This document shows positions 20,730-32,056 of a stretch of DNA of 64,000 nt, piece by piece. The notes beneath the pieces are model-generated. The model had not been told where the DNA came from, made no database searches, and was given only the letters and a program-made list of their open reading frames with translations. Position 1 is the first letter of the stretch. Every line of letters starts with the position of its first letter. The position numbers were made by a program, and so were the translations under genes. This DNA comes from Heloderma charlesbogerti (lineage: Eukaryota > Chordata > Lepidosauria > Squamata > Helodermatidae). The DNA lies in contig JANEZZ010003055.1 in NCBI GenBank assembly GCA_026122225.1, positions 1 through 64,000 of the forward strand, in the 5' to 3' direction.

Positions 20730-21130
20730 GTGCTGCCATTTGCGTACGCAGTTTTTTTTTTCCAAAGTCACCCGTGATAGGCTACATGACGATTTACGTA
20801 GCCTATCACGGCTGACTTTGGAAATCTAGCCGTGATAGGCTATGTAAATCGTTATGTAGCCTATCACGGGTATGTGTGGTTTTTTTTTTACTTTCCTTCT
20901 TTATTTTGCAATGGCGGCGGCGGCAGCTGGTCAGAAGACCGGCCACCGCCGCCGAAACGCTGCCAAAACGCCACCAGGACCCGCCGCCAAGAGGGACATT
21001 CGCACGAGGTAAGTCCCATCCCGGGGGGGTGTGGGGGGCCGGCGGAGAATTTCACCACCAATTTCAGGGCGCCGAATGCGTTGGCATTCGGCCTCCCGGA
21101 GATTCGTGGAGAAATTCTCCGCCATCCCTA
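20730..21130. mobile_element. Right part of a palindromic hAT-like element
   Basis: It begins in a GCCATTTGCGTACGC module and holds two GATAGGCTA hairpins, a GC-rich block, an outward AGGTAAGT (21007-21014) and a type II end GCCATCCCTA. The left half is missing. The right flank, ATCCCCGG, lies within another hAT-like element. Confidence 0.83.
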
Positions 21131-21662
21131 ATCCCCGGACTGTGCTGGAGCCCCTCCCATGCTCAGTGAGCAGCCCGCACTCACCCTAGCAGCCTCGTCA
21201 AGCTCCACAGTCACCATTTTTAAAAACATGGTGAACACAAAATTTCTCATGCTTTCATATGCACAAAAATGTGCATTTTTGTGAATGTACAAATTCTCAT
21301 GTGTGATATGTACATTTTTGTGAAGGCACACATTAGTGTCTTTGCAAAAATGTGCATTCTTTATAAAAGGCGCATTGCGACTCATACACAAATATTGCAT
21401 TTGCAAAAATGCGCATTTTGGCATACGTGAATATGTGCATTCGCAAAAATGTTCATTTTCGTGTGTGCGTGCAATCGCCATTTTATTTCTCCAAAAATGG
21501 CAACCATGAAGCTCGATGAAGCTGCCAGGGCGAGTGCAAGCCATTTGCCAAGCATGGGCAGGGGGTGAGCAGGGGCAGAGCTCAGCGAGCGGGGCTCAGG
21601 AGTGCAGGCAGGAGCAGGTCTGCCAGATTCTCCAACTGAATCGGGCACTCATGCCATCCCTA
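21131..21662. mobile_element. hAT-like element, family I, left end missing
   Basis: This matches family I (12675-13277), with a GC-rich end holding CACTCACCC, a core of TGCAAAAATGTGCAT words (21240-21480), a second GC-rich end and a terminal CATGCCATCCCTA. Its left end was lost together with the left half of the element at 20730-21130. Confidence 0.78.
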
Positions 21663-22041
21663 CTGTTCACTGAGCATGATTTAGAAAACGGATGGAGAAC
21701 CTATGCCCCACTGCTTACTTTCATCCAGCCTGCCATCTAGCTCCAATATTGTACTGAGTTTGGGCATGGACTTCCTCCCCAAGGTAAAAGCCAGGCAGGT
21801 GGGGGGAGGGTGTATTCATCACATTCCCAAAGTCACCGGGTGTACCTTTATCCAGTGGATGCCAAGGAGGCATAGTGAGAATGAGTATGAGAGAGAGAGA
21901 GAGAGAGCGCTAATAGCATGAGTTGGGTGATGGCTGTGGCTGGTATGCAGTGGGGCCTTGGGCAGTATGGTGGTAAGGGCAGGGAAACCTGGAGGGAGGA
22001 ATGGAGGCAAGCTGGTTGGTTGCCCCCCCCCAGATAGAGAT
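21663..22041. other. Unannotated DNA
   Basis: No gene was seen. A short (GA)n run lies near 21892-21907. Confidence 0.4.
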
Positions 22042-22210
22042 AAGAACATAAGAAGAACCAAGGGTTGATCTAGTCCAGCTTTCTGTTCACACAGTGGCCA
22101 ACCAGCTGTAGACCAGGAACCCACAAGCAGGGCATGAGGACAACAGCCCCTCCCAACCATTGTTCCCAGAAACTGGTGTGCTTGTTTTTCCCCTGTAGGC
22201 TTGTGGTCCC
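22042..22210 (-). mobile_element. CR1 LINE 3' end
   Basis: GAACATAAGAAGAACCAAGG, then CTAGTCCAGC and CACAGTGGCCAACCAGCTG, is the reverse of the CR1 tail seen at 32731-32945. It is truncated after about 170 bp. Confidence 0.78.
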
Positions 22211-22230
22211 TGATGGAATGATGAGAATAA

Positions 22231-22276
22231 GGTGTGTGTGTGTGTGTGCGCGCGCGCATGTGCACATGCGCACGTA
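22231..22276. repeat. Alternating purine-pyrimidine tract
   Basis: A (GT)n run passes into (GC)n and then a self-complementary ATGTGCACATGCGCAC segment. Such alternation favours left-handed Z-DNA. Confidence 0.85.
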
Positions 22277-22555
22277 TGTTGAGAAAGCACTTAAGTTACA
22301 AACATGTGCATGATGCTTGAGTTCACTAGGGAAAGTTCAACAGGACAGCACATGATATCAACATGGAATAGTCTCTCCATGTGGATTTTGGAACCAGAAA
22401 TGTTGCAGAGTACTGGACAAGATGGAAGGAGCTCACTTTGTGAGGATTTGAATCAGACAAGGAGTCCAGAAGTGTCTTGTACTGTACAATCTTAAGTCTT
22501 TGAACACAAACGTCCTTCCTTCCTTCCTTCCTTTGATACAAATCTTGGAAGATTT

Positions 22556-22750
22556 ACATAGGAACATAGGAAGCTGCCTTATACTGTAGTCAAACTATTG
22601 GACCATCTAGTACAGTATTGTCAACACTGACTGGCAGCAGTCGTTCTCCAGGGTTCCAGGCAGGAGTTTTTCTAAGTCTACCTGGAGATGCCAAGGATTG
22701 AACCTGGGACTTTCTGCATGCAAAGCCGGTGCTCTTCCACTAAGGCTTGC
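22556..22750 (-). repeat. tRNA-Ala-like SINE
   Basis: In reverse orientation it has the B-box-like GGTTCAATCC (22690s), GCATGCAGAAAG and a tail of TGGCAGCAG, CAGTATTGTC and GGAAGCTGCCTTATAC. It is a fairly complete copy of the unit also present at 33063-33245 and 45332-45510. Confidence 0.78.
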
Positions 22751-24012
22751 CTCATGAGGTTTTGAAATAGGAGCACTCCGTGACAAGGATGACTCCCCAG
22801 CGGGTCTGGCCCAGTGGCTCTGCTGCTTGGCTTCTGGTGATCCAAGGGAACAAGGCTTGGTTTTTTGCTTCGTCCTCTGTTTATTATAAATCCCCTCCTC
22901 TCAGTCACAGGTAAGCAGACATTTCCCCTCTTTGCCGCCTGCCTTTTGTCTTTTTCTAAAGCTGGAAGTAGAGGGTGAGCAAGAAGTCACATCCCCATCT
23001 CCCCCACATTCCTTGCTGTCTCTGTCAATCACCAGCCCGGGCTGGCCGCTGGAATTGCTAGTGCCCTTGTTTACAATGCATTGTAATTGCAGACATAGGC
23101 TCAGCTGTCACTTGTGATTTTATCTTGTCATGTTCTGCTGGCGCTCTCTCTCCCCTCGGTGTCAGGCAATCTGCCCTTGCAAGGAGCACTTTTGGCAGGA
23201 ACAGCTCCCCTCCATCGAGTTTTAAAAAATAAGTTCTCTTTCACCCTTTGTCCCCCTTCCTTCTTCCCTATGCACAAGGCAGAACAGCAAGATAAGACTC
23301 AGCCTTGCCTGTTACCATTTTGATTTTGCATCGCAGTTCCGTGATTACAAAGACTCCACATGCTGAACTGCTTCCTCTGCTGGCAGAGGCACCACACATC
23401 CCTTTCCCTGACTTCCTGGCACTTCAATGATGTTATCTTTAAAAGTTTAAAAATAGCCAGTGCTGGACATGAAATATGAATTCTCTCTAATGAGGACTTT
23501 GGGGAAAACAAGATTCATCTTTGCCCACAGTATCTGATTCTTACATACAGGTGTGAGCATTAATGAAGTCTATGGTAGGCTTTTTAAAAAATAAGTAAAT
23601 CATTTTCTTTCGTTTTTTTAGCATGCCAGAGATACTGATAGGGTCTGGAACTTTTTCCAGTCTGCCATGCCATATGTGTGGGAAGAAAAATGCACCTGTT
23701 AAGATGGGTCCATACATATGAGCCACTTCAAGCACGTGTGAGTGAAAAATAGCTTCTCAGCAATTTGGGTGTGTATGTGTTAGAGCTTAGCTAGAATTTC
23801 TCAGTAGCCCTTTTCTCCCATGAGATAATTTCTGTGATTTTTCTTCTTCTTGTCCCGCTAGAAAAAGAAGGCTGTTTTGCAGAATATTATGTGTTTTTGT
23901 ACTGACTGCCATCCCCCCACCCTGCCAAACCCCAACCCCTGCCCAGTAAACACACACATTCACAATACCCTGGAGCATCCTAGGTCTGGGACATTGTGGA
24001 GGATGAAAAATG
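22751..24012. other. Unannotated DNA
   Basis: Mostly unique-looking sequence. The stretch 23780-24000 shares words (GAAAAAGAAG, TTTTGCAGAAT, CATCCTAGGTCTGGGACATT) with 60880-61015, so it may be part of an unnamed repeat. No gene was seen. Confidence 0.4.
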
Positions 24013-24253
24013 AACATAAGAAGAGCCATGTCGAATCATACCAAAGTGCATCCAGTCCAGCATTCTGTTCACACAGTGGCCAACCAGTTGCCTATGAGAA
24101 ACCCATATGCAGGACATGAGTGCAATAGCACCCTCCCACCCATGTTCCCCAGCAACTGGTGTATATAGGCTCACTGCCTCTGATACTGGAGGTAGTATAC
24201 AGTCCTCAGGACTAGTAGCCATTGATAGCCTTTGTTGTTGTTTATTCAGTCAG

Positions 24254-26175
24254 TCACTTCCGACTCTTCCGGACTTCATGGACCAGCCCATGCCAGAGTT
24301 TTCTGTCAGCCATCGCCACCCCCAGCTCCCCCAAGGTTGAGTCTGTCACCTCCAGAATATCATCCATCCATCTTGCCCTTGGTCGGCCCCTCTTTCTTTT
24401 GCCTTCCACTTTCCCTAGCATCAGCATCTTCTCCAGGGTATCCTGTCTTCTCATTATGTGGCCAAAGTATTTCAGTTTTGCCTTTCATATCATTCCATCA
24501 AGTGAGCAGTCTGGCTTTATTTCCTGGAGTATGGACTGGTTTGATCTTTTTGCAGTCCAAGGCACTCTCAGAATTTTCCTCCAGCACCACAGTTCAAAAG
24601 CATCTATCTTCCTTCGCTCAGCCTTCCTTATGGTCCAGCTCTCGCAGCCATAGGTTACTACGGGGAATACCATTGCTTGAACTATGCGGACCTTTGTTGT
24701 CAGTGTGATGTCTCTGCTCTTCACTATTTTATCAAGATTTGTCATTGCTCTCCTCCCAAGAAGTTAACGTCTTCTGATTTCCTGGCTGCAGTCAGCGTCT
24801 GCAGTAATCTTTGTGCCTAGAAAGACAAAGTCTGTCACTGCCTCCATGTTTTCTCCCTCTATTTGCCAGTTATCAAGCAAGCCGGTTGCCATAATCTTGG
24901 TTTTTTTGAGGTTGAACTGCAAGCCGGCTTTTGCACTTTCTTCTTTCACCTTCATCATGAGGTTCCTCAGCTCCTCCTCACTTTCAGACATCAAAGTGGT
25001 ATCGTCTGCATATCTGAGATTGTTAATGTTTCTTCCAGCGATTTTAACTCCAGCCTTGGCTTCATCAAGCCCAGCATGTCGCATGATGTGTTCTGCATAC
25101 AGGTTGAATAGGTAGGGTGAGAGTATACAACCCTGCTGTACTCCTTTCCCAATCTTAAACCAGTCCGTTGTTCCATGGTCTGTTCTTACCGTTGCTACTT
25201 GGTCGTTATACAGATTCCTCAGGAGGCAGACAAGATGACTTGGTATCCCCATACCACAGAGATCTTGCCACAATTTGTTATGATCCACACAGTCAAAGGC
25301 TTTAGAATAGTTAATAAAACAGAAATAGATGTTTTTCTGAAACTCCCTGGCTTTCTCCATTATCCAGTGGATACTGGCAATTTGGTCTTGAGTTCCTCTG
25401 CCTTTTCTAAACCCAGCTTGTACTTCTGGCAATTCTTGTTCCATGAATTACTGGAGTCTACCTTGCAAGATCTTGAGCATTACCTTACTGGCATGTGAAA
25501 TAAGTGCCACTGTTCGATAGTTTGAACTTTCTTTGGTGCTTCCCTTTTTTGGTATGGGGATATAAGTTGATTTTTTTCCAATCTGTTGGCCATTCTTGTG
25601 TTTTCCAAATTTGCTGGCATATGGCATGAATCACACTGATAGCATCATCTTGCAAGATTTTAAACAGTTCAACTGGGATACCATCATCTCCTTCTGCCTT
25701 GTTATTAGCAATGCTTCTTAAGGCCCCTTCAACCTCACTCTTCAGGATGTCTGGCTCTAGCTCACTGACCACACCGTCAAATCTATCCCCGATATTATGA
25801 TCCTTCCTATACAGATCTTCTGTATATTCTTGCCACCTTTTCTTGATCTCTTCTGCTTCTGTTAGGTCCTTGCCATCTTTGTTTTTGATCATACCCATTT
25901 TTGCCTCTGATGTTTCTAATTTTCTGGAAGAGGTCTCTTGTCCTTCCTATTCTATTATCTTCTTCCGCTTCCGCGCATTGCTTGTTTAAAAATAATTCCT
26001 TATCTCCTCTGGCTAACCCCTGGAATTTTGCATTTAATTGGGCATATCTCCCCCTATCACTGTTGCCTTTTGCTTTCCTTCTTTCTTGTGCTGCTTCCAG
26101 TGTCTCAGCAGACAGCCATTGCCTTCTTGGTTTTCTTTTTCTTTGGGACGTTGTTTGTTGCCGCCTCCTGAACAA
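24254..26175 (-). pseudogene. BovB reverse transcriptase and C-terminus (broken)
   Basis: The remainder of the polyprotein lies in shifted frames: 26175-25807 (linker), 25898-25485 (N-terminal reverse transcriptase), then 25444-24764, 24745-24485 and 24454-24254, which share one frame separated by stops. In the 226-codon segment the motif FINYSKAFDCVDH (about residues 43-55) has Asn where motif A normally has the catalytic Asp. YADD (145-148) and GVQQGCILSP (101-110) are intact. The last segments hold the C-terminal GKRKRGRPRARWMDDI region. The protein is dead, both by frame and probably by active site. Confidence 0.85.
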
Positions 26176-27262
26176 TGTTGTGAACTTCTGTCCATAGTTC
26201 TTCCGGGACCCTATCTACTAAATCTAGTCCCTTCAATCTATTCTTCACCTCCACTGCATATTCATCAGGAATATTAGTGAGCTCATATCTAACTGATCTG
26301 TGGGTCTTCCCTATTCTCTTTAGTCTGATTCTAAATTGTGCAATAAGAAGTTCATGATCTGAACTACAATCAGCTCCAGGTCTTGTTTTTACCGACTGCA
26401 TAGATGTCCGACACCTTTGGCTACAAAGGAAATAGTCAATCTGATTTCGGTGTCGACTGTCTGGTGAAGTCCATGTATAAAGTCGTCTCTTACGTTGTTG
26501 GAAGAGAGTGTTTGTTATGCACAGTAAGTTGTCTTGGCAACATTCTATCAGCCTATGTCCTGCTTCATTTTGTTCTCCCAGACCATGCTTGCCTGTAATT
26601 CCAGGTGTCGTTTGACTACCCACCTTAGAATTCCATTCTCCTGTAATGAAAATAACATCTTTTTTTGGCGTACTATCCAGTAGGTGCTGCAGATCCTCAC
26701 AGAACTGATCTGCTTCTGCTTCTTCAGCATCTGTGGTTGGGGTGTATATTTGGATCACTGTAATGTTAAATGGCTTACCCTGAATTCGAATTGAGATCAT
26801 TCTGTGATTTTTTGGATTGTATCCAAGCGCTGCTTTAGCCACTTTATTATTAATTATGAAGGCTACTCCATTTCTTCTGTGGTCCTCTTGTCCACAGTAG
26901 TAGATCTGGTGGGCATTTGATGTGAAGTGGCCCATTCCAGTCCATTTCAGTTCACTGACACCCAAAATGTCTACATTTAATCTTGACATTTCCCCAATAA
27001 CCACATCCAATTTGCCCTGGCTCATAGATCTTACATTCCGGGTTCTGATGGTGTGATGATCTTTAGAACATCGGATTCGTCGTTCACCACCAGCACCATC
27101 GGCTGCTAGCTGTCCTTTCAGCTTTGAGATAGCTGCGTCATCACATCCGGGGCTAGTTGAACTTATCCTCTGTTCCTCCCCAGTAGCATTTTGACCATCT
27201 TCCAACCTGGGAGTCCCATCTTCCGATGGTATACCGACATATCTCTGGTTGTACTGATCCAT
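26105..27262 (-). pseudogene. BovB endonuclease domain (5' part of broken ORF)
   Basis: A 385-codon open segment encodes the endonuclease that nicks target DNA for target-primed reverse transcription. Conserved pieces in order are TRNVRSM (Asn about 76), VSELKW (Glu 104), IQIYTPT (Tyr 173), GEWNSKVG (208-215), QIDYFL (Asp 276) and SSDHELL (Asp 302, His 303). Family members usually have GDFN or GDWN at the fourth; here the Asp is Glu at residue 209. The open segment runs into the linker and ends by frameshift near 26105. The ATG at 27262 follows the leader, but the true start cannot be proved. Proteins of this kind are often misnamed craniofacial development protein 2-like in databases. Confidence 0.88.
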
Positions 27263-27781
27263 TTAGCTTTCATGGCAAGAATACTGGGGTGGGTTGCCGT
27301 TTCCTTCCCGAGGGATCATATTTAGTCTGACCTCTCTGCCATGACCTTCCCATCTTGGGTGTCCCTTCACGGTTTAGCTCATGACGTCATTGAGGTGCTC
27401 AAGCTCCAGCACCATGACAAGGTAACCATCTCCTTTGCTGGAGATTGATAGCCTTATCCTCCATGAATTTGTCCAACGCCCCCCCTTTGAAGCCATCCAA
27501 ATTGGCAGCCATCACTATATCTTGTGGTAGTGAACTACACAGTTTAACTATGTCCTGTGCGAAGAAGTATTTCCTTTTATCTGTCCTGAATCTCCTACAG
27601 AACCAGACTTTGACTCTCTTATCTAACCTTCCTAGACGCATCTATACTAACTTATTGTATTGATTCTGCTGTTATATGTACGCAAAACCTTATGGCAAAT
27701 TCATATAGCCTTCAGCCTTAAATGATCTCAGTTGCAATGCCTTTTAAGCTTATAAGGAATACAGATTCTTACAGATGTGTA

Positions 27782-27967
27782 AAGTGGAAGTTGGTGGCTC
27801 CAATTGTGGTGGGGCCGTGAATCCATTCTGGGTTTCAGTTAGAACCAGCCAGAACACTAAGTGCCAGATCCCCAAAGTAGGTATAGCATGTTGGAAAGCT
27901 CCTTTAGATTTCTGGCTAGTTCTGACTGAAACCCAGAATGGATTTACAGCCCCACCAGCCTCCACTG
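27782..27967. mobile_element. CAGTGGAGG MITE
   Basis: It begins AAGTGGAAGTTGGTGGCTCC and ends CCAGCCTCCACTG. GATGTGTA (27774-27781) and GATATGTA (27968-27975) differ by one base. Inverted CCATTCTGGGTTTCAGT blocks lie in the two arms. It is inserted in the CR1 tail. Confidence 0.82.
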
Positions 27968-28257
27968 GATATGTATAAGGGCAGTATGATATTGGCAGTT
28001 TTATTTTCAATTCCTTTCCTAATTATGCCTAAAATGGAATTTGTCTTTTTTTTCACACTGGGTCGACATTCCCGTCAAGCTGTTCACCACAATCCCAAGA
28101 TCCCTTTCCTAGTTAGTTGCTGCTAGCTCAGGTGCCATCACCTTATACCTGAAGATGAGATTTTTTGCCCCAATGTGCGTCACTTTACACTTGCTTATGT
28201 TGAACTGCATTTGCTATTTGGATGCCCATTCTCCCAGTTTAGAGAGATCCTTTTGGA

Positions 28258-28412
28258 TAGAGATGGCGGAGAATTCTGCCACAAACTCCAATGAGGCCGG
28301 ATTCTAAAGAATTCAGCCCCTCGGAGTCTGTGGAGGAACGGACCACCCACCTCTGAATCAGCCAGCTTCACCTAATTATTTCGGCTTCATACCGAGGCGG
28401 TGCACAGCCCTA
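28258..28412. mobile_element. Chimeric hAT-like end fragments
   Basis: The left part, TAGAGATGGCGGAGAATTC onward, matches the left end of 42336 and 15464. The right part, ending GGTGCACAGCCCTA, matches a family T-type end. The 8 bases on each side do not agree, so this is a remnant joined by deletion. Confidence 0.6.
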
Positions 28413-28455
28413 GTAAAAATATGCTTTGTCACATACATACATTTGTGCTGATTTA

Positions 28456-28548
28456 AGTAGTAATCCTATAGCTGCTTATGTGGCCATATGCCAAAATGAA
28501 CTCAGTGGTGCTTACTTCTGAGTAGACATATATAAGATTGCACTGTTA
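28456..28548. mobile_element. Short MITE (GCAATCCTATGC ends)
   Basis: AATCCTATAG opens and TATAAGATTGCACTG closes it, with TTACTTCTGAGTAGAC inside. Related copies are at 50380-50474, 50474-50558 and 60503-60597. Confidence 0.65.
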
Positions 28549-29210
28549 ATGGATAATTCACTAAAATGTATATGATTAATTTACAAAGGTTCCTTTTAAT
28601 CAGGTGACAGCTCTTGTGTTGGTCAAGAGAGCAATTTGTAGAGGGCCTGTAAGCTTTCACTGCTTGGGATCCACCAAGATATGCTGCCCAGAAAACATGT
28701 TCAGAGGACCACCATGGGTTCAATGAACCTTGAGGTTTTTACTTGAGGATGGGTGTTGATGGAGGGATGGAGTGAGGGATAATTAAGTACATTCCCTATC
28801 TGTGTAAATTTTGAATAAGTTCACTTGTAAGTCAGTTCTACCAATTTCACCATTATTATGTACTTTTAAAAAATGCATCAGAACTTGCATTTAAATACCT
28901 ATTTTAAAACATTTTTCCCTCAAAAATGTATGTTTAGATGCATCCCAATGCTTCTCGTTGAGCCAAGAACTGTACTAGAATATTAGAGAAGTGCAAATGT
29001 TGGTCAGTAGCTATTTTTCCATACACACATTAGTCCAGGAGTTGCATAGCAAATCAGCTTGTATTGGAATTCACAAAGATCAAATTCCTCAAGCATACCT
29101 AGATGGTGGGGAGAGGTTTCAAGTGTATCCCAGGCCATTAGGGATGGTTGCATCTGTACGTTTTGCTTTATCTAACATTTGTTAAGTCTCAACTCATTTC
29201 CATTTTTAAT
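28549..29210. other. Unannotated AT-rich DNA
   Basis: No gene was seen. AAAAATGCATCA and AAAATGTATG words suggest decayed hAT-like cores, but no ends could be placed. Confidence 0.35.
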
Positions 29211-29640
29211 AGGAAGACATTTCCAAATGTTGGTAAATTCTTATCAAAACCAAACTGAAACAAAATTCTCACCCATCTGCATCAGCCAGATTCAGTAGCT
29301 ACAGCTATTCCCAGCATGGAGAGGACCATGCTATACCTGCTGGCAATGTAGCTGTTAAGATGAGGGGCTTGTTAAAACAAAACAAAACATAGGAGACCCA
29401 GCCCAAATGCAGCACCAGAAGCATGGCTGAATACACAGGTATTTAAAGCCAAATTTTTGAGAGCTAAGCACTCAAAGCCGTGGGCCTGATGGAGATAGAT
29501 GAATCTGCAAGTTTCAGTTTCTCCCACATTCATTTTTTTAAATATAAATGTGAGTTCTTTCCATCCTGAATATGAAGAAATTTGCAAAATTTGGTAAATT
29601 CTTATTCAACAATGAACTGAAACTAAGTTCTCTTACACAT
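29211..29640. mobile_element. Unnamed interspersed repeat, copy 2
   Basis: It shares, in the same order, GGTAAATTCTTATC, ACTGAAACAAAATTCTC, GATGAGGGGCTTGT, GAATCTGCAAGTTTCAG and AATATGAAGAAATTTGC with 16391-17645 and 57737-58165. Confidence 0.5.
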
Positions 29641-30642
29641 ATCCTTGTATGACTTGTGTCCTGCGATCTGTGCAGCGCTGGCCTAAAGAAATCTGGGGAA
29701 GAATAGAGCTTCAAACCTCAAAATATGCAACTCTTTTGCATTAGCTTTCCCCAATATAAAATGATCCCCCTTCACCCTTCTTCCTGCTCATCATTTCAAA
29801 TGAGTTAGAACCTATTTAATTCCTGCCCTTGCTTCCTTTAACACCATTCCCAAATGTAGCAGATTCTTACTGCCATATTTTTGTAGCACTCATTGCTTGG
29901 TACCTTGGGATGCTGGGCAAAGTGACTGCAAATAGCTTGTAATTGGTTTATAAAACCCAAACTCATTGCCTCTGAAGAAACAGTGGGGCAAGAGATGACG
30001 AAATAAGTATCTGCTTTCACAGAGAAAATTGGCAGGAGGAGAAATTGCTTTTGGAGCCAGAGGAAATGGCAACTTGAGTAAAAGTAATCCTCTCCCCAGC
30101 CACCCACAAAGAGTGCAAGAAGCTGATGAAACTCCTGGTATGAAGATAGCACATAAGGATATACAGTGCTGGTTATCCCCAACCCCCAAATGATTTCTAT
30201 GGGAGCTTCTGAAGTTTAGAAAAGCGGTCGCTCAGAACAACAGGACTCCCACCAGGCCAAAGTGCACCAGGGGTGAAAGCAGAAAGCAGATGGATTTGAT
30301 GAGGTGCAGGCAGGAAGATGATGTGTGTGAGCAACACATGGGGGGATTGTGGCCCAGCAAAGGCACTCTTCACTGGCACTCTGCTCACTCCCCTATTCTT
30401 AACTGACCACTGGTACCCAATGCCTTGCTCAGGGGAAGCCAAGGCTTGAGAATGTCCTAATACAGAGTCAGTCCATGGTCTAAGCCAGCAGGGTTCACAA
30501 GAAGAGCACACCACCAGGCAAGGATGAGTACAAATCCAAGTCACAAAGCACTCCAGGGTCTACTCGCAGAAGGTCCAGCAGAGGGCTAGGAAGTTAGACA
30601 CAAGGTAGTCAAGGACCAGACTAGTGTAAAGACCAGGTAAAA
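29641..30642. other. Unannotated DNA
   Basis: I recognise no gene, RNA or repeat in this stretch. Confidence 0.4.
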
Positions 30643-30870
30643 AGGTAAAGGTGTCCCCAACCAGTGGTGTCCAACTCTAGGGTGTGGTGCTCATCTCCAT
30701 TTCTAAGCCGAAGAGCCAGCATTGTCTGAAGATGCTTCCGTGGTCATGTTGCCGGCATGACTGAACACCAAGGTGCAGGGAACGCTGTTACCTTTCCCGC
30801 CAAAGCGGTATCTATTTATCTACTTGCAATTTCTTGCTTTCGAACTGCTAGGTTGGCAGGAGGTAAAGAC
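30643..30870 (+). repeat. tRNA-type SINE fragment (GGTAAAGGT head)
   Basis: GGTAAAGGTGTCCCC, GGTCATGTTGCCGGCATGAC, CGGTATCTATTTATCTACTTG and CGAACTGCTAGGTTGGCAGG are in the order of a SINE common in squamates. The 3' part was cut away by the insertion at 30871. Another copy seems to begin at the window's end (about 63968). Confidence 0.65.
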
Positions 30871-31018
30871 CAGAGCTGTGCACAAATGGCCTCTTAAATT
30901 CCCCACCCTAGTTGTGGGCAGAGAGGTGTGGGGGGATTTCACCCAATTTCTCCAGGGGCAGGAGAAATTATCCAGCAGTTTCTCACAGGCAAGGGTCACC
31001 ATTGGCAGGGGTTGAAGC

Positions 31019-31085
31019 ACATCTTCTTTCTTTCTTTCTTTTGTTCTTTCTTTCCTTCCTTCCTTCCTTCCTTCCTTCCTTCCTT
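31019..31085. repeat. (TTTC)n-(TTCC)n microsatellite
   Basis: All-pyrimidine run within the family T element. The sibling at 4912 has only a short CTTTCTTTT at the same place (about 5819), so the array grew after insertion. Confidence 0.93.
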
Positions 31086-31145
31086 GAGGGGGGGTGTGCT
31101 GCCACTGAAAGTGGCAACAGCATCAACTGTGTTGGCAGACTGGCC

Positions 31146-31545
31146 TAGGGATGTGTGAACCCACCCCAACTCAGGTTCTCCGGGCGCCCACTGAAGCGCC
31201 GCCCCAATTACCCCCCCTGGATCTGCGCTCAAGCCCCCATGAGCTCAGCAAATCACCTGCACTCATCTCAGGACTATCCAGTGAGTATCCACCATTTTGC
31301 CGCATATTAAGCTTTCCTGGCCCCAAACTGCACATATTTAGATATGCACATTTTTTAAGCTCCTTTTTTTTTCTGTAAAAAACAAACTGCAAAATGGCAG
31401 GCACTCGCTGAACAAGTCGGGGTGAGTCCGAGGGGGTGCGAGCAGGGGCGAGCGAGGACATGTGCTCTGTGGGCATGGTCCGGGGGTTGTGAGTGGGGGG
31501 TGCTAACGGACTCCCGAACCCAGTTGTGCATCCACAACAGCCCAA
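31146..31545. mobile_element. hAT-like element, family I relative, nested
   Basis: It starts TAGGGATGTGTGAACCC. GACTGGCC is repeated exactly at 31138-31145 and 31546-31553. The normal end, TTGTGCATCC, is followed by 12 further bases before the duplication, so the right terminus is altered. CGGGGTGAGTCC (about 31417) is donor-like and faces right. AAAATGGC blocks occur in the core. Confidence 0.78.
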
Positions 31546-31967
31546 GACTGGCCCCCATCCATGACAATGCAGGTGAGAGAGGAGCAGTGTTGTGTCTAGC
31601 TCCAGGGAAGAGGTGTAGTTAGTACTGTGCTGAAATCTGTCTTCGAATTTCCTCAGTTTTCATCCCCCATGAAAGAGGCTTCCATTGTTCTGCCTCATAC
31701 TCAGGGTGTTGCATAATTTATTTTTGTTGTGCTTAGTGCTTACCTAATAACTGCACCGAATGTGCTGTGTGTGTGTTTTCTTTATATTACATATCTCTCC
31801 GTTGTTCTGAGGAAAACAAACTTCCTGAGCTGAAAATAGCCCCATTGGAGAAATTACTTCATGATGTCTTCCCCTCGGCTTTAATTGAAGTGTCGGAAGC
31901 CATGGATGTGACAGGCTGCTGGAGAGATGCTTGTACAGTGAAAGGCAGGACACCCATGCATACCTTG

Positions 31968-32056
31968 GATAGCTCCTGTAGAGTTCTGGGTGGTTCTGAC
32001 TAAAACCCAGAATGGAATCACAGCCCCACCAAAATTGGAGCCATCAGCCTCCACTG
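31968..32056. mobile_element. Half of a CAGTGGAGG MITE
   Basis: Only the right half is present (GGATAGCTCC through TCAGCCTCCACTG). It lies within the family T copy; the left half is gone. Confidence 0.65.

Larger units (their letters stand above)
24233..27443 (-). mobile_element. Near full-length BovB (RTE) LINE
   Basis: ATTGATAGCCTT is repeated exactly at 24221-24232 and 27444-27455, so this 3.2-kb insertion has its target duplication and both ends. On the minus strand it has a short 5' leader (about 27443-27263), an apurinic-type endonuclease and a reverse transcriptase, and ends in CAACAA repeats near 24233, as BovB does. The length fits a complete BovB. The reading frame is broken by at least two frameshifts and two stop codons, so the copy is inactive. 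It landed in a CR1 tail. Confidence 0.92.
24013..28257 (-). mobile_element. Long CR1 LINE tail, interrupted
   Basis: CR1 sequence on the minus strand runs from 24013 to 24232, resumes at 27444 (GATAGCCTTATCCTCCATGA) and continues to about 28257. The BovB at 24233-27443 and a MITE at 27782-27967 are inserted. Downstream words include GGCAGTTTTATTTTCAATTC, CAATCCCAAGATCCC and GAGAGATCCTTTTGGA. A hAT-like end follows at 28258. No intact reverse transcriptase frame remains. Confidence 0.72.
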
